64,000 nt of DNA. Origin: Actinomycetota bacterium. Its GTDB lineage: Bacteria > Actinomycetota > Acidimicrobiia > Acidimicrobiales > Microtrichaceae. The notes below the pieces were generated by a model, which worked only from the letters and a program-made list of their open reading frames with translations, was not told where the DNA came from and did no database searches. The stretch is from positions 124,001 through 188,000 of the forward strand of contig JADJBW010000004.1 of the NCBI GenBank assembly GCA_016703525.1, given 5' to 3'. This document shows, piece after piece, positions 17,587 to 27,059 of this stretch; positions within the stretch are counted from its first letter, which is position 1; each line of letters starts with the position of its first letter. The translations under genes and the position numbers were made by a program.

Positions 17587-18474
17587 TCAGCTCTCGGCGC
17601 CGAAGGGCGGTCTGCCCATCTGCGACCGGATCGTCTCGACGGGCGGGTTCGTCAGCGCCCGCCGCTGCCAGTTCGCACCGTCGACCACCAGCGTGTGGCC
17701 GGAGATGAACTGGGCGTACGGCGACGCCAGGAAGGTCGCCGCCCAGCCGAGCTCGCGCGGTTGGCCCGACCGCATGGCGGGCTGACGATCGGCCTTGTCA
17801 TCGAGTCGACCGACGTTGCTGCGGATGTCGGCGGTCATGTCGGCATGGGGGAACAGGCCGGGCACGATGGAGTTCACCTGGATCCCGTACGGGCCCCACT
17901 CGACGGCGAGCGACTCGGTCAGATTCTTCACGCCCGCCTTCGCGGCCGCGCTGTGCGCGAAGCCGGGACCACCCGTCCAGGCGTACGACGCCCCGACGTT
18001 GATCACCGACCCCCGCGTGCCCGCGAGCAGGTGACGCCGACCGAACTCGCGACAGCACAGGAAGGTGCCGTTGAGCGTGATATCGACGACGGTGCGCCAC
18101 GCGTTCGGCGACATGTCCTCGGCCGGAACGGGGAAGTTGGCCGCGGCGTTGTTCACGAGCACGGTCGGCATGCCGAACCGCTCGGTCGCCGCGTCGAACA
18201 TCGCTGCGATCGACGCGTCGTCGCGGATGTCACACGGCCAGACGATGACGGAGCCGCCGATCGACTCGATCGCGACGCGGCCCGCCTCGAGATGCTCCGG
18301 CTTACGGCTGGCAACCACGATCGATCCGCCGAGCCGGGCGAACTCGGTTGCGATCGCCTTGCCGAGCCCGGTGCCACCCCCGGTCACGACGATGCACGCG
18401 CCGTCGTAGGTGCCGTCGGGCAGCGCACACGCGCCCGTCTCGGGTGGTGGCGCGAGGCCGATCGTGTCGGTCAT
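17587..18474 (-). CDS. SDR oxidoreductase, 2,4-dienoyl-CoA-reductase-like
   Basis: 295-residue short-chain dehydrogenase. The cofactor loop is VVTGGGTGLGKA and NNAAANFP is the NNAG-type strand. The catalytic segment reads FAHSAAAKAGV: the usual YxxxK Tyr is replaced, which is the pattern of mammalian and peroxisomal 2,4-dienoyl-CoA reductases (HASAAKAG-like), along with LAVEWGPYGIQVNSIVPG. It would therefore help degrade unsaturated fatty acids. The stop of the upstream hydratase-like gene is 34 bases from its start, so they form one unit. The 3' neighbour is the G/C tract. Confidence 0.85.
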   Translation of the reverse strand: MTDTIGLAPPPETGACALPDGTYDGACIVVTGGGTGLGKAIATEFARLGGSIVVASRKPEHLEAGRVAIESIGGSVIVWPCDIRDDASIAAMFDAATERFGMPTVLVNNAAANFPVPAEDMSPNAWRTVVDITLNGTFLCCREFGRRHLLAGTRGSVINVGASYAWTGGPGFAHSAAAKAGVKNLTESLAVEWGPYGIQVNSIVPGLFPHADMTADIRSNVGRLDDKADRQPAMRSGQPRELGWAATFLASPYAQFISGHTLVVDGANWQRRALTNPPVETIRSQMGRPPFGAES

Positions 18475-18508
18475 CGAGGTTCCGTTCTCCAGGGACGCAC
18501 CGCGTGCG

Positions 18509-19288
18509 TCAGCTTCCGGTGTAGCGGGGCGGCCGGTCGTCGGACTGCGCCGCGCGGCGCTCGGCGGCGTCGTCGCTGCGGCTAACGAAGGTCTGGTAGA
18601 TCATCTCGTCATCCATCGAGGCGCGAATCTGCGGGCGCGACAGGTGGCTCACCACCAGCCGAGCCAGCTTCACGCTGACCGCGGGCGTCGCGACGATCTG
18701 CTCGGCCATCTCGCGCACCACGTCGTCGAGCCGGTCGGCCGGCACGACCCGGCTCACGATGCCGTGGTGCAGAGCCTCCTCCGCGTCCATCACGCGACCC
18801 GTCAACACGAGGTCGCTGACCACGCCGTGTCCGCACATCTGAAACAGCACCGACATGCCGCCCGTGTCGGGTATCACCCCATGGGTCAGCTCGGGGAGCC
18901 GGAACCGAGTGCCCTCGGCGGCCACACGCAGGTCGCACAGCAACGCCCGCTGGAACGACCCGCCCATCACCCAGCCCTTGCAAGCGACGATGACCGGCGC
19001 GTCGAGATCCCACACCTGCTGGATGCCGCGATGGCCGCGCCGCATCAGCTCGTGATGACTCATCTCGACGCGCAGCGTGCCGATCGATCCGACGTCGCGG
19101 CCCGACGAGAACGAGCGCCCCTCCCCGCGCCAGATGACCGCCCGAACCTCGGGATGGTCCCGCAGCTCGGCGAGCGCGTCGAAGAGCTGGGCATCCATCG
19201 CGTCGTCGAACGCATTGTGGCGATCGTCGTGATCGTTCGTGATCGTCGCGATGGCCCCGTCGATCTCGAGCCGGACCTCACCAGCCAT
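18509..19288 (-). CDS. Enoyl-CoA hydratase/isomerase family protein
   Basis: 259 residues from ATG 19288 (MAGEVRLEIDG). Crotonase-fold marks: FSSGRDVGSIG oxyanion loop, GWVMGGSFQRALLCD, and RLPELTHGVIPDTGG. Of the two catalytic Glu residues of true hydratases, the first (in GCELAMMCD of the rat enzyme) is Gln here and the second (PEL) is kept. That suggests isomerase or another crotonase reaction more than simple hydration. It lies upstream of the dienoyl-reductase-like SDR on the same strand, about 100 bases after the Rieske gene, within a probable acyl-CoA degradation unit. Confidence 0.85.
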   Translation of the reverse strand: MAGEVRLEIDGAIATITNDHDDRHNAFDDAMDAQLFDALAELRDHPEVRAVIWRGEGRSFSSGRDVGSIGTLRVEMSHHELMRRGHRGIQQVWDLDAPVIVACKGWVMGGSFQRALLCDLRVAAEGTRFRLPELTHGVIPDTGGMSVLFQMCGHGVVSDLVLTGRVMDAEEALHHGIVSRVVPADRLDDVVREMAEQIVATPAVSVKLARLVVSHLSRPQIRASMDDEMIYQTFVSRSDDAAERRAAQSDDRPPRYTGS

Positions 19289-19392
19289 AGCGCTCCCTTC
19301 GTCCCGACGAACCGACGTGCGGCCATCCCGTGTCGTTCGGCATCGTACGCGGCGGGGTCCTCCACCGCGGAGGCCATCGCAGCGCGTCGGCG

Positions 19393-20481
19393 TCACGTCA
19401 GCAGCGTCACCTGTTCGTCGGCGGGAAGGGCGCCGGAGGTCGCCTCGCCGCGCTCGAGGCGGCGGACGAGACGGGTGATGTGCGGGCCGAGAACATCGAT
19501 CGGCGTATGCACGAACCGCTCGCCACCGAACCGCTCCACCGTCTGCTGTTGCAGCCGGAGCATCCGGTTGTCCTGACCGAGGATGACCCGGGCCAGGGGG
19601 AGCAAGGCACTGCGGGCGACGGACTCGGGGATGGGAAGGCGGTAGGCCGCGATCGCAATCAGGCGGCACGATCGATCGTCGACGGGCGTGTAACAGGCAT
19701 TGAGCGCGATGTGCCTCGACCCCAGCCGATACTCGACCTGGGCGAGTGCCGGAGCGACGAACCGGTCGGTGTGCTCCACGACCCCGCCGTCGGGGCTCAG
19801 CAGACGGCCGATGAGCCCGGGAGGCACGGGCTCTCCCTCGAACACCGCCTCGATCGCGTCGCCCCGGTGCCGGACGGTCACGCCGACCGGCACCCGCTCG
19901 GCGCGGCCACGAAAGGGCCCGCGGTGCAGGAACGAGGTGTGCGGAACATCGAGCGCGTTCTCGACCGCCGCGAGCATCGGGCCCGGTACGTCGAGGGTCA
20001 GGCCGACCGTCCGGTAGCCGGGCTCGCCGACGCCGACAAGGCGCGGCGGCTCGGCCGTTGCGGGACCGCCGGCGCCGACGGCCACCCACACCATCCCATC
20101 GGACTCGACCACGGGAAGAGCTGCGACGCGGCGGGCACCCCGGTCCGGGTCACCGCGCTCTGCGAGACCGGGCACAGCGCAGCATCGCCCCGCACCGTCG
20201 AAACGCCAGCCGTGATAGCCGCACTCGATCTGGCCATGGACACAACGGCCGACCGACAGCGGAACGTTTCGGTGCGGGCACCGATCGACGAGCGCCGCTG
20301 CGGCACCCGAAGCATCGCGAAACAGCACGACCGGCACGTCGAACACCACCCGGCCGAGCGGGGCCCGAGCGAGCTCGTCGCTGCGTGCCGCCGCGTGCCA
20401 CCAGCGGCTCAAACCCGCGGTCGAGAACCGGCCCGTCGGCTCCAAGGACCCGGTCACCACGTCGCCATCGCCGTCGCCCAT
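19393..20481 (-). CDS. Rieske 2Fe-2S aromatic-ring/steroid-hydroxylating oxygenase
   Basis: 362 residues from ATG 20481 (MGDGDGDVVTG). The Rieske cluster site is CPHRNVPLSVG with CGYHGWRF, giving the Cys-His pairs. The mononuclear iron site is ENALDVPHTSFLH. The sequence resembles single-component-type oxygenase alpha subunits acting on sterols, choline-type or aromatic substrates (pheophorbide a oxygenase/KshA group), so the substrate is open. A ferredoxin and reductase would be needed; neither is adjacent. It is divergent from the acyl-CoA dehydrogenase at 20573, with 91 bases between starts, so promoters are probably shared. Confidence 0.85.
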   Translation of the reverse strand: MGDGDGDVVTGSLEPTGRFSTAGLSRWWHAAARSDELARAPLGRVVFDVPVVLFRDASGAAAALVDRCPHRNVPLSVGRCVHGQIECGYHGWRFDGAGRCCAVPGLAERGDPDRGARRVAALPVVESDGMVWVAVGAGGPATAEPPRLVGVGEPGYRTVGLTLDVPGPMLAAVENALDVPHTSFLHRGPFRGRAERVPVGVTVRHRGDAIEAVFEGEPVPPGLIGRLLSPDGGVVEHTDRFVAPALAQVEYRLGSRHIALNACYTPVDDRSCRLIAIAAYRLPIPESVARSALLPLARVILGQDNRMLRLQQQTVERFGGERFVHTPIDVLGPHITRLVRRLERGEATSGALPADEQVTLLT

Positions 20482-20572
20482 GGGCGGAGGGTACTGCCAT
20501 CCGGTCCGTGCGTCCCCGATCGCCGAGGCCGTCGGCGGCATAGTCTCCCGCCCACACCACCGGGGAGGATCC

Positions 20573-21802
20573 ATGTCGATCGATTTCACGCTCAGTCCCG
20601 AGCTGGAGGAGCTCCGGATGCGGGTGCGCGACTTCATCACGACCGTCGTCGCGCCCGCCGAGGCGCAGATCAAGAACGAGGCCGACCTCGACCGCGCCGA
20701 GTACATCCACCTGCTGCTCGACCTGCGTCGACAGGCGCACGATCTGGGCCTGTGGCTGCCCCACATGCCTGAGGAGTGGGGTGGCATGGGCCTCGGCCAC
20801 GTCGAGCTCGCGATGGTGCAGGCGGAGGCCGCGAAGGCGTACTACGGGCCGTTCGCGCTCAACTGCATGGCGCCCGACGAGGGCAACATGCACACCCTGC
20901 TGCACTGGGGCACCGACGAGCAGAAGGAGCGCTACCTGCGCCCGCTGTGTGAGGGCACGGCGATGAGTTGCTTCGCGATGACCGAACCCGAGGTCGCGGG
21001 TTCGGACCCCACGCTCATCCGCACCACGGCCGTGCAGGACGGCGACGAGTGGGTGATCAACGGACACAAGTGGTTCATCTCCAACGCCCGGCGCGCCTCG
21101 TTCGCGATCCTGATCGCACGCACCGAGGACAACCCCGACCTGCCTCAGGCGGCCAACACCGCGTTTCTGGTCGATGTGCCGAGCGAGGGCTGGGAGCGGG
21201 TGCGCGAGATCGAGACCATGCACGGCGGCACGGGTCACTCCGAGATCGTCATCGAGGACCTGCGCGTGCCCGCGGCGCACATGCTCGGCGGTCGCGGCCA
21301 CGGCCACATGCTCGGCCAGTACCGGCTCGGCCCGGCGCGCCTGGCGCATTGCATGCGTTGGATCGCTCAAGCGGAGACCGCCCTCGACATGATGGTGGAG
21401 CGGTCCCTCGAGCGCTTCAGTCACGGCTCGATCCTGGCGGAGAAGCAGGGCATCCAGTGGATGATCGCCGACTCCACGATGGAGCTCTACCAGGCGAAGC
21501 TCATGGTGCTGCACGCTGCGTACCGGATCGATCACCGGCTCGATTTCAAGAGCGAGGTGTCGATGGCGAAGCACTTCGTCGCGAACATGTTGAACCGCGT
21601 GATCGACCGCTCGATTCAGGTGCACGGCGCGCTCGGCTACTCGACCGACACCCCGCTCGCCCACATGTACCAGCACGCGCGGTGGGCACGGTTCGCCGAC
21701 GGGGCCGACGAGGTGCATCAGATGCGAATCGCGCAGCGGACAATCGCGGCGTTCCGCGACGAGCGGTCCACCAAACGGGCCACCGGCGACCTGCCGATCT
21801 GA
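20573..21802 (+). CDS. Acyl-CoA dehydrogenase, ACAD10/11-like
   Basis: 409 residues; ATG 20573 with GGGGAGG upstream. Flavoprotein oxidising acyl-CoA. Motifs: AMTEPEVAGSDPTL, WFISNARRASF, IQVHGALGYSTDTPLAHMY, and the C-terminal ARFADGADEVHQMRIA. The DGxDEVH signature is that of ACAD10/11, whose substrates include branched and 4-hydroxy acyl-CoAs; the classic YEGT Glu is absent. It is paired divergently with the Rieske gene, which together with the hydratase-like and SDR genes suggests catabolism of a lipid or steroid side chain. Confidence 0.9.
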   Translation: MSIDFTLSPELEELRMRVRDFITTVVAPAEAQIKNEADLDRAEYIHLLLDLRRQAHDLGLWLPHMPEEWGGMGLGHVELAMVQAEAAKAYYGPFALNCMAPDEGNMHTLLHWGTDEQKERYLRPLCEGTAMSCFAMTEPEVAGSDPTLIRTTAVQDGDEWVINGHKWFISNARRASFAILIARTEDNPDLPQAANTAFLVDVPSEGWERVREIETMHGGTGHSEIVIEDLRVPAAHMLGGRGHGHMLGQYRLGPARLAHCMRWIAQAETALDMMVERSLERFSHGSILAEKQGIQWMIADSTMELYQAKLMVLHAAYRIDHRLDFKSEVSMAKHFVANMLNRVIDRSIQVHGALGYSTDTPLAHMYQHARWARFADGADEVHQMRIAQRTIAAFRDERSTKRATGDLPI

Positions 21803-21853
21803 GACGCGGGCCGTCGGGCGAGTTCCAGCGCCGCGGCAAATCATGACAATTCG

Positions 21854-21882
21854 GTGACATTTCGTCATGGAACTGTCATAAT
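21854..21882 (+). promoter_or_regulatory. Candidate sigma-70-type promoter of CAP lipoprotein gene
   Basis: GTGACA (21854-21859) and CATAAT (21877-21882) are 17 bases apart, 35 bases before the ATG at 21918. The AT-rich patch stands out in this GC-rich DNA. TGACA and its complement TGTCA recur on both sides (21844-21848, 21874-21878), so an operator overlapping the promoter is possible. Confidence 0.4.
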
Positions 21883-21917
21883 CGGCAGGCACTCATCCGC
21901 GACCAAGGAGTGACGCC

Positions 21918-22391
21918 ATGCCCGACCAACCTTCCCCCACACCCGACGCAGTGGCCCCAACCGCCCGCGCCCGGAGCGCCCGACTCATTCCGCTGCTGCT
22001 GGTCGGGGCGATGCTGCTCCCGACGACTGCGTGTACCCCCGAGCACATGATCGACCTGATCAACGCCGAGCGGACCGCCGCCGGAGTCGGCCAGCTCACG
22101 CCCGACGCGAGCCTCGCAGCAAGCTGCCAGAGCTGGGCCGAACACCTCGCCGCCCTCAGCCCCCCGCAGCTCATCCACCAGAATCTGCGAGCGCTGGGCC
22201 TCGGAACGGCCGGCGAGAACCTGGCGCTCAACGTCGACGTCGACGCGGCCCACAACGCCCTCATGAACAGCCCCGGCCACCGAAGCAACATCCTGAGCCG
22301 GAGCTACACGAAGGTCGGCGTGGGCATCGCCAACATCCAGGGCGGCGCCTGGGACGGCTACATCATCGTGTGCGAGCTGTTCCAAGGCTGA
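21918..22391 (+). CDS. CAP/SCP-domain secreted lipoprotein
   Basis: 157 residues; start ATG 21918 with AAGGAG at about 21905-21910. Hydrophobic leader LIPLLLVGAMLLPTTAC ends at a candidate lipid Cys39. The mature part is a bacterial CAP domain: LINAERTAAGVGQLTP, SCQSWAEHLA, and the signature NSPGHRSNIL followed by YTKVGVGIA. The family is widespread and exported; proposed roles include cell-wall association or proteolysis, not proven for this type. It ends at a strong bidirectional terminator. Confidence 0.85.
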   Translation: MPDQPSPTPDAVAPTARARSARLIPLLLVGAMLLPTTACTPEHMIDLINAERTAAGVGQLTPDASLAASCQSWAEHLAALSPPQLIHQNLRALGLGTAGENLALNVDVDAAHNALMNSPGHRSNILSRSYTKVGVGIANIQGGAWDGYIIVCELFQG

Positions 22392-22415
22392 CGCCCCAAC
22401 CGGCGGCGGGATCGA

Positions 22416-22462
22416 GTTCCCGCCCCGGGCGGCCTGGTAACTGCAGCGCCCGGGGCGGGAAC
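22416..22462. terminator. Perfect 16-bp inverted repeat between convergent genes
   Basis: Arms GTTCCCGCCCCGGGCG (22416-22431) and its exact complement (22447-22462) enclose a 15-base loop. It lies between the CAP lipoprotein stop (22391) and the convergent hydrolase stop (22477), as expected for a bidirectional terminator. There is no T tract, which is common in GC-rich actinomycetes. Confidence 0.8.
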
Positions 22463-22476
22463 CTCACCGGCCACGA

Positions 22477-23691
22477 CTACTCGGCGTGCTCATACTCGGG
22501 GGCGGCCGCACCGAACGCCGACACCACGCCCGATCCGAGCCCGACCGGCTCGGCGTCGAGCCCCGCCCGGTAACGCAACTCGGCCGTCACGAAGTGCCGC
22601 ACCACCGGCCATACCTCGGGGCCGAGGAAGTTGGGCGGCGAATCGCAGCCGTCCTCGGCGAGGATCGCGACCGCATCCGGCACCGGAAGCCCGCCGGAAC
22701 GGGCGATCCCGATCAGGCCACCGTCTTCGCGACCGATCTCGCAGATGTCGGTCATGGCGTTGTTGTGGCCAGCGCGGGGAACGACGACCAGCTTCCTCTC
22801 GCCTGCGGTGTACCGGTAGGCGTCGCGCACCGTCGCGAGCAGCGCCACCTCGTCGTCACGCCCAGTGATCCACATCGCCGCCGCGTCGGGGTCGGTCATC
22901 GCCGCCGGAACCTGCGGGAAGGGATTGAGCAGCGTCGGCGAGAGCGGTGCCCCGGCGCTCATGGCGATCCAGGACGACACGTCGACGCGACGGTCCGCCA
23001 GATCGGTGGACTGGAACCCGCCGGCGGAATGGCCGATCGGGAACAGCCGAGACAGGTCGACCCGGTCGGCGAGCGAGCCGGTTGTCGAGAGGTCCGTCAT
23101 GGCTGTCATCGCGAGATCGGTGACCTGGCTCGCCGTGCGCGGCAGAGCCGGCGGCGTTCCGCCCAGCGACTGCAGACCCCGCTCGAAGTAGTCGGGCGAC
23201 ATCACGACGAATCCCCACGACGCCAAGTGCGTGGTGAGGAACGTCGACTGCAGGCGAAAAGACATCGCTCCGTGGCTGAAGAGCACCAACGGGAACCCGG
23301 CGCCGGGAGCCGCAGCAGGCGCCGCGCCACGGATCGCATCGGTGGAGAAGGGCGGGTTGACATCGGGCCGCAGGAGCGCCGCGAACCCCGGCGCCAGGAA
23401 GTCGCGGATGAAATACGTCTCCTTGGGGGCCGATGCACCCTGCGGCACGGCCGGGTACCACACCTCCATCTTGCGGCCGCGCTGGATCTCGACCGTGAGC
23501 ACCCCCACGTCGTACGGCCCACGCTCGGTGTACCGAGCATCGTTCGCGCCGCTCACGAGGTCCGGGTCGACGCCGCCCTCGTGGTCGGGCGGCGCGACCG
23601 GAGCGCACCCTCCGACGATCGCCGCTGCACTGAGCACGCCGGCGGCCGCCGTTCGTGCCCATCGGCGTCTCCGATGCCCGAGCAGACCCAC
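22477..23691 (-). CDS. Alpha/beta hydrolase lipoprotein (PAF-acetylhydrolase-like)
   Basis: 404 residues from GTG 23691, chosen because GGAGG lies six bases before it and the following leader VLSAAAIVGGC makes a lipoprotein signal with Cys29. An ATG at 23868 is in frame but would add a low-complexity tail made by octamer repeats. Catalytic elements: nucleophile elbow PIGHSAGGFQS, oxyanion strand LFSHGAMSF, acidic residue in WITGRDDEV and His in PRAGHNNAM. The fold matches the platelet-activating-factor acetylhydrolase/cutinase-like group; the ester substrate is unknown. Confidence 0.8.
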   Translation of the reverse strand: MGLLGHRRRRWARTAAAGVLSAAAIVGGCAPVAPPDHEGGVDPDLVSGANDARYTERGPYDVGVLTVEIQRGRKMEVWYPAVPQGASAPKETYFIRDFLAPGFAALLRPDVNPPFSTDAIRGAAPAAAPGAGFPLVLFSHGAMSFRLQSTFLTTHLASWGFVVMSPDYFERGLQSLGGTPPALPRTASQVTDLAMTAMTDLSTTGSLADRVDLSRLFPIGHSAGGFQSTDLADRRVDVSSWIAMSAGAPLSPTLLNPFPQVPAAMTDPDAAAMWITGRDDEVALLATVRDAYRYTAGERKLVVVPRAGHNNAMTDICEIGREDGGLIGIARSGGLPVPDAVAILAEDGCDSPPNFLGPEVWPVVRHFVTAELRYRAGLDAEPVGLGSGVVSAFGAAAPEYEHAE

Positions 23692-23793
23692 GTCACACCT
23701 CCAGTTGATCCCCGACGACACTGTCCCGCGCCCGACGAAGCAGGCCGGTCGCGGTCCCTCCCGACGCCCCACCCAAGCTACCGGCGGCCCGGT

Positions 23794-23841
23794 CACTCGT
23801 TCACTCGTTCGCTCGTTCGCTCGTTCGCTCGTTCGCTCATT
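23794..23841. repeat. Six tandem octamer units
   Basis: CACTCGTT (two copies), CGCTCGTT (three) and CGCTCATT (one) run head to tail. They sit between the hydrolase start and the helicase stop, upstream of the hydrolase gene on its own strand. An eight-base unit could alter promoter spacing if copy number changes. Confidence 0.85.
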
Positions 23842-23849
23842 GGCCACGG

Positions 23850-25513
23850 CTACAGGCTCCGGAGCCAACGTTCACCCCGGACCAACCGGCGTTCGAGGTC
23901 GTCGACCGTCGCCTCGGTCACCTTTCGAATGCCTGCGAGTCGATTCAGCTCCGCGTTGACCTGGCGATGGTCGAGCGGCGTGAACCGAACCAGTTCGCGT
24001 ACAAGCTCGGCGTTCTTGTCGCGCAGATCCGCCTTGATCTGGCGGCGGGTTCGCCCGTCGCTTTCGGCGCCCCGCCCGGCGGCCGGCGGCGGCACGACGA
24101 CCTCCACCCGCAACTCGTGATCGTCGTCGGGCTCGTCCCCATCGTCGTCCCACTCGTCGGGGTGGTCGCTGCTGAACACGGACGGCCCTGCGACGGTCAC
24201 ATCGGCCGCGACCGCCGAGATCACTGCGAACAACGACATCTGTTCCGCATCGTCACCGGCGTGTTCGGCGGCGTCGCGGTCGTCCAGGTCGGCGCTCGGC
24301 GCGGCGAATTCGTCCTCGCCTTCCCGTGCGCGCAGTGCGTGACGGCGCTGCTCGGCGATTCCGGTGGCCCAGCGGCGCAGACGAGGATCGTCGGGGATGA
24401 ACAGGAACGCCTTCTGGCGCCGCACACCCGGCGTCCAACGAACCAGACGACCGACCGCCTGGCGGAAGAACAGCTCCGTGGTGGTGTTCGTGGCGAACAC
24501 GCCGATGCGCAGCCGAGGGATGTCGACGCCCTCCGACACCATCCGGACCGCCACGATCCACGGCTCCTGCGACGTGGCGAACCGGGCGATGCGCGCCGAG
24601 GCGCTCGGGTCGTCCGACACGGCCACCGTCGGCGTCACGCCGAATCGCCGCTTGATCAGGCTGGCGATACCCGCCGCATGCTCCTGATCCATGGCGATCA
24701 CCAGACCACCGGCGTCGGGGTGCTGGCGGCGCAGCCCGAGCAGTTGCGAATGGGCGTCGGCAAGCACGGTCTGCAACCACTGCCCCTCGAGCGACAGCGC
24801 CGTGCGAAGGCGCTGGTTGGAACGGGCGGCGTCGAGTGCGTCGTCGAACGAGGCGGCCGTATGGGTGCCGTCGGGCGCCAGCCATTCCATGTGGCCGCCC
24901 ACGGCGGGAAAGTAGACCGGGCGCACGACCCGACCATCGTGGAGCGCATCGCCGTAGCCGTACTCGAAGTCGGGCCGAGCCTCGTCGAGGTGGTAGTCGA
25001 CGAACGGGATGGCCGATGTGTCGGACCGGAACGGGGTACCCGACAACGAAAGCCGCCGCCGCGCCCCACCGAAGGCGGTGAGCACCGAGGATCCCCAGGT
25101 TCGATCGTCGCCCGCATGGTGGATCTCGTCGAGCACCACGAAGCAGCCCTGCGCGACGTCGCGCAGCGCCGGCGCCGAGTCGCGACCTGCTGATAGGTGG
25201 TGATGATTCCGTGCATGTCGGCCGGAAGCCGACCGTCCCGGGCGCTCCAGTCCGGGTCGAGGTGCAGCCCGAACCGGTGCGCCGCCTCGGCCCACTGGAC
25301 CTTGAGATGCTGGGTCGGGGCGACGACCACCACACCGGTGACCCGACGCGGATCGGTCCGGGCGAAGCTCAGGTGCTTCGCCGCCGCGGTGAGCGCGAAC
25401 GTGGTCTTGCCCGCGCCCGGCGTCGCCACCGCGAGGAAATCGTCGCGGTCGCTCGCCAACAGCCGTTCAAGTGCGGCTTTCTGCCACGGTCGGAGCCGGA
25501 TCGAGGTCGCCAT
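23850..25513 (-). CDS. Superfamily 2 DEAH-type helicase (frame break)
   Basis: About 554 residues. ATG 25513 opens MATSIRLRPWQKAAL, a Q-motif-like start, followed by Walker A in VATPGAGKTTF and VVVAPTQHLKVQW. Motif II is LDEIHHAG, motif III LSGTPF, and motif VI FFRQAVGRLVRW. The acidic tail includes DDDGDEPDDDHE. Resembles the helicase subunits of restriction and phage-defence-type systems and RAD25-like proteins; no nuclease or methylase partner is adjacent. The frame breaks near 25181, between IITTYQQVA and DSAPALRD; one base appears lost. It is divergent from the glycan locus. Confidence 0.8.
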
Positions 25514-25753
25514 CGTCGGGGGTTCGGCCGGAGGTGGCCGGTCGCAGAGTCTGCCAGGCCGCACCGACGGCGACGGACACCGCGCCGGACACGCGCCAAC
25601 TGCCGCCGACGATACCGCTGTACGACCGCGCCCCGCTCACCTCCGAAGATTCGGCTCCCCGAGCCGCGAGTGGGACTTCGACCCAGCGAGATCCGCCCCG
25701 GCCGCCGGTACACTCCCCGCCGAACGCAGTGGGTGCAGGAGGGGCCGAGCATC

Positions 25754-26483
25754 GTGACCAAGGTTGACGTCGGCAACGGCGTGCACGTTCCGACGAACCT
25801 CCCGGCGGCTGTCGTGCTCACTCGCATGACGTCCAGCCGGCTTCCCGGCAAGGCGTTGCGCACTGTCGCCGGTCGGCCGCTGTTGGGCTACGCGATCGAC
25901 CGGCTCCGGCATGCATCCGTCGTCGGAGCCATCGTGGTCGCGACGTCGGATGATCCGTCGGACGATCCCATCGAGGCGTTCTGTCGCTCCGAGGACATCG
26001 CCTTCCACCGCGGATCACTCAACGACGTTGCTGCTCGCGCTCGATGCCGCCCGATCGGTCGGAGCCGAGTGGTGGTTCCGGGCCAACGGCGACAGCCCGC
26101 TGCTGGCGGTCGATCTCTACCCCGACGCCGTCGAGGTCGCGGCCTCCGTTCCAGGGGTCGAACTGGTGTCGAACGTGCATCCCCGGGTCGTTCCCCCAGG
26201 GGCATCGGTCGAGCTGATCCGGTCCGACGCCATGCAGCGCGCACTCGTCCACATGAACGACGAGGAGCGCGAGCACGTGACCATGCATCTCTACCGCCAC
26301 GACGACCGCTTCCACATCGAACGCCTCGGCGCCGGCATCGTCGCCGCACCCGGTTGCCGGCTCGTGGTCGACAACCCCGACGACCTGGAGCGCTTCGCGG
26401 CGTTGATCACGGCCATGGATCACCCCCACTGGACCTACGGCACCCAGGACGTGCTGGACCTGTTGCAGCGGATCACGTCGTGA
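25754..26483 (+). CDS. SpsF-like cytidylyltransferase (frame break)
   Basis: Nucleotidyltransferase of the CMP-sugar/spore-coat SpsF family, first gene of the glycan locus. GTG 25754 with AGGAGG at about 25738-25743. The nucleotide-binding N-terminus is LTRMTSSRLPGKAL, followed by GRPLLGYAIDRL and ATSDDPSDD. RANGDSPLLAVDLY carries the metal-binding Asp. The first about 95 codons are in one frame and the rest in another; one missing base near 26040 (between NDVAARA and LDAARSVG) joins them. Predicted length about 243 residues. Its stop overlaps the next gene (GTGA). Confidence 0.75.
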
Positions 26484-27059
26484 GCACCGGCCGCCAGCGG
26501 GTCGACGGCGGGGTCCGCAAGTACCTCGACCGCTCGTTGGCCCAGCGTATGGAACAACGGCGATGGGCGACGACTGGGAGCACTCGGCGACGGCGCATCT
26601 CGAGCGAGGCGTCGAGTTCCTCCGCACCCCGAACGCGTCGCCATCGGGGCGAACGCCATCCTCAAGAGCGCACGAATCTGCCCGACCAACCCAACGGCAT
26701 CCATCGCCATCGGCGAATGGACGACGGTCGGCTACCACACACACGTCTTCGCCACCTCCGAGATCCGGATCAGGGCGAACTGCCTCATCGCGCCGTTCTG
26801 CTACCTGGTCGATGCGAACCACGGAATCGCCCGAGAACGACTGATCCGCGAACAGCCGATGAGCACCGAGCCCATCGCGATCGGCGATGACGTGTGGCTC
26901 GGGACCGGCGTCACGGTGCTCGCTGGGGTGACCATCGGCGACGGCGCCGTCGTCGGGGCCGGATCCGTTGTAAGCAGTGACGTTCACCCGTACGCAGTGA
27001 TGTCCGGAGTGCCCGCCGTGCAGGTGGCGGAGAGGAGAAGCCACACCGATGGCCGATGA
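26480..27059 (+). CDS. Left-handed beta-helix acyltransferase (two frame breaks)
   Basis: Hexapeptide-repeat transferase, probably acetylating a sugar of the surface glycan. GTG 26480 overlaps the previous stop. Three frames must be joined: RKYLDRSLAQRMEQ, then MGDDWEHSATAHLERG (from about 26563), then VAIGANAILKSARIC (from about 26631) through IAIGDDVWLGTGVTV and a final SGVPAVQVAERR. The coils VTIGDGAVVGAGSVV are typical of LbH acyltransferases, and YLVDANHG has the catalytic His region. It overlaps the GT2 fusion gene by 11 bases. Breaks lie near 26550 and 26625. Confidence 0.7.

Noticed and set aside
16880..17785. Gly/Arg/Pro-rich proteins in the G/C tract
   Set aside because: Open frames exist only because homopolymer G and C contain no stops; the tract itself is suspect.
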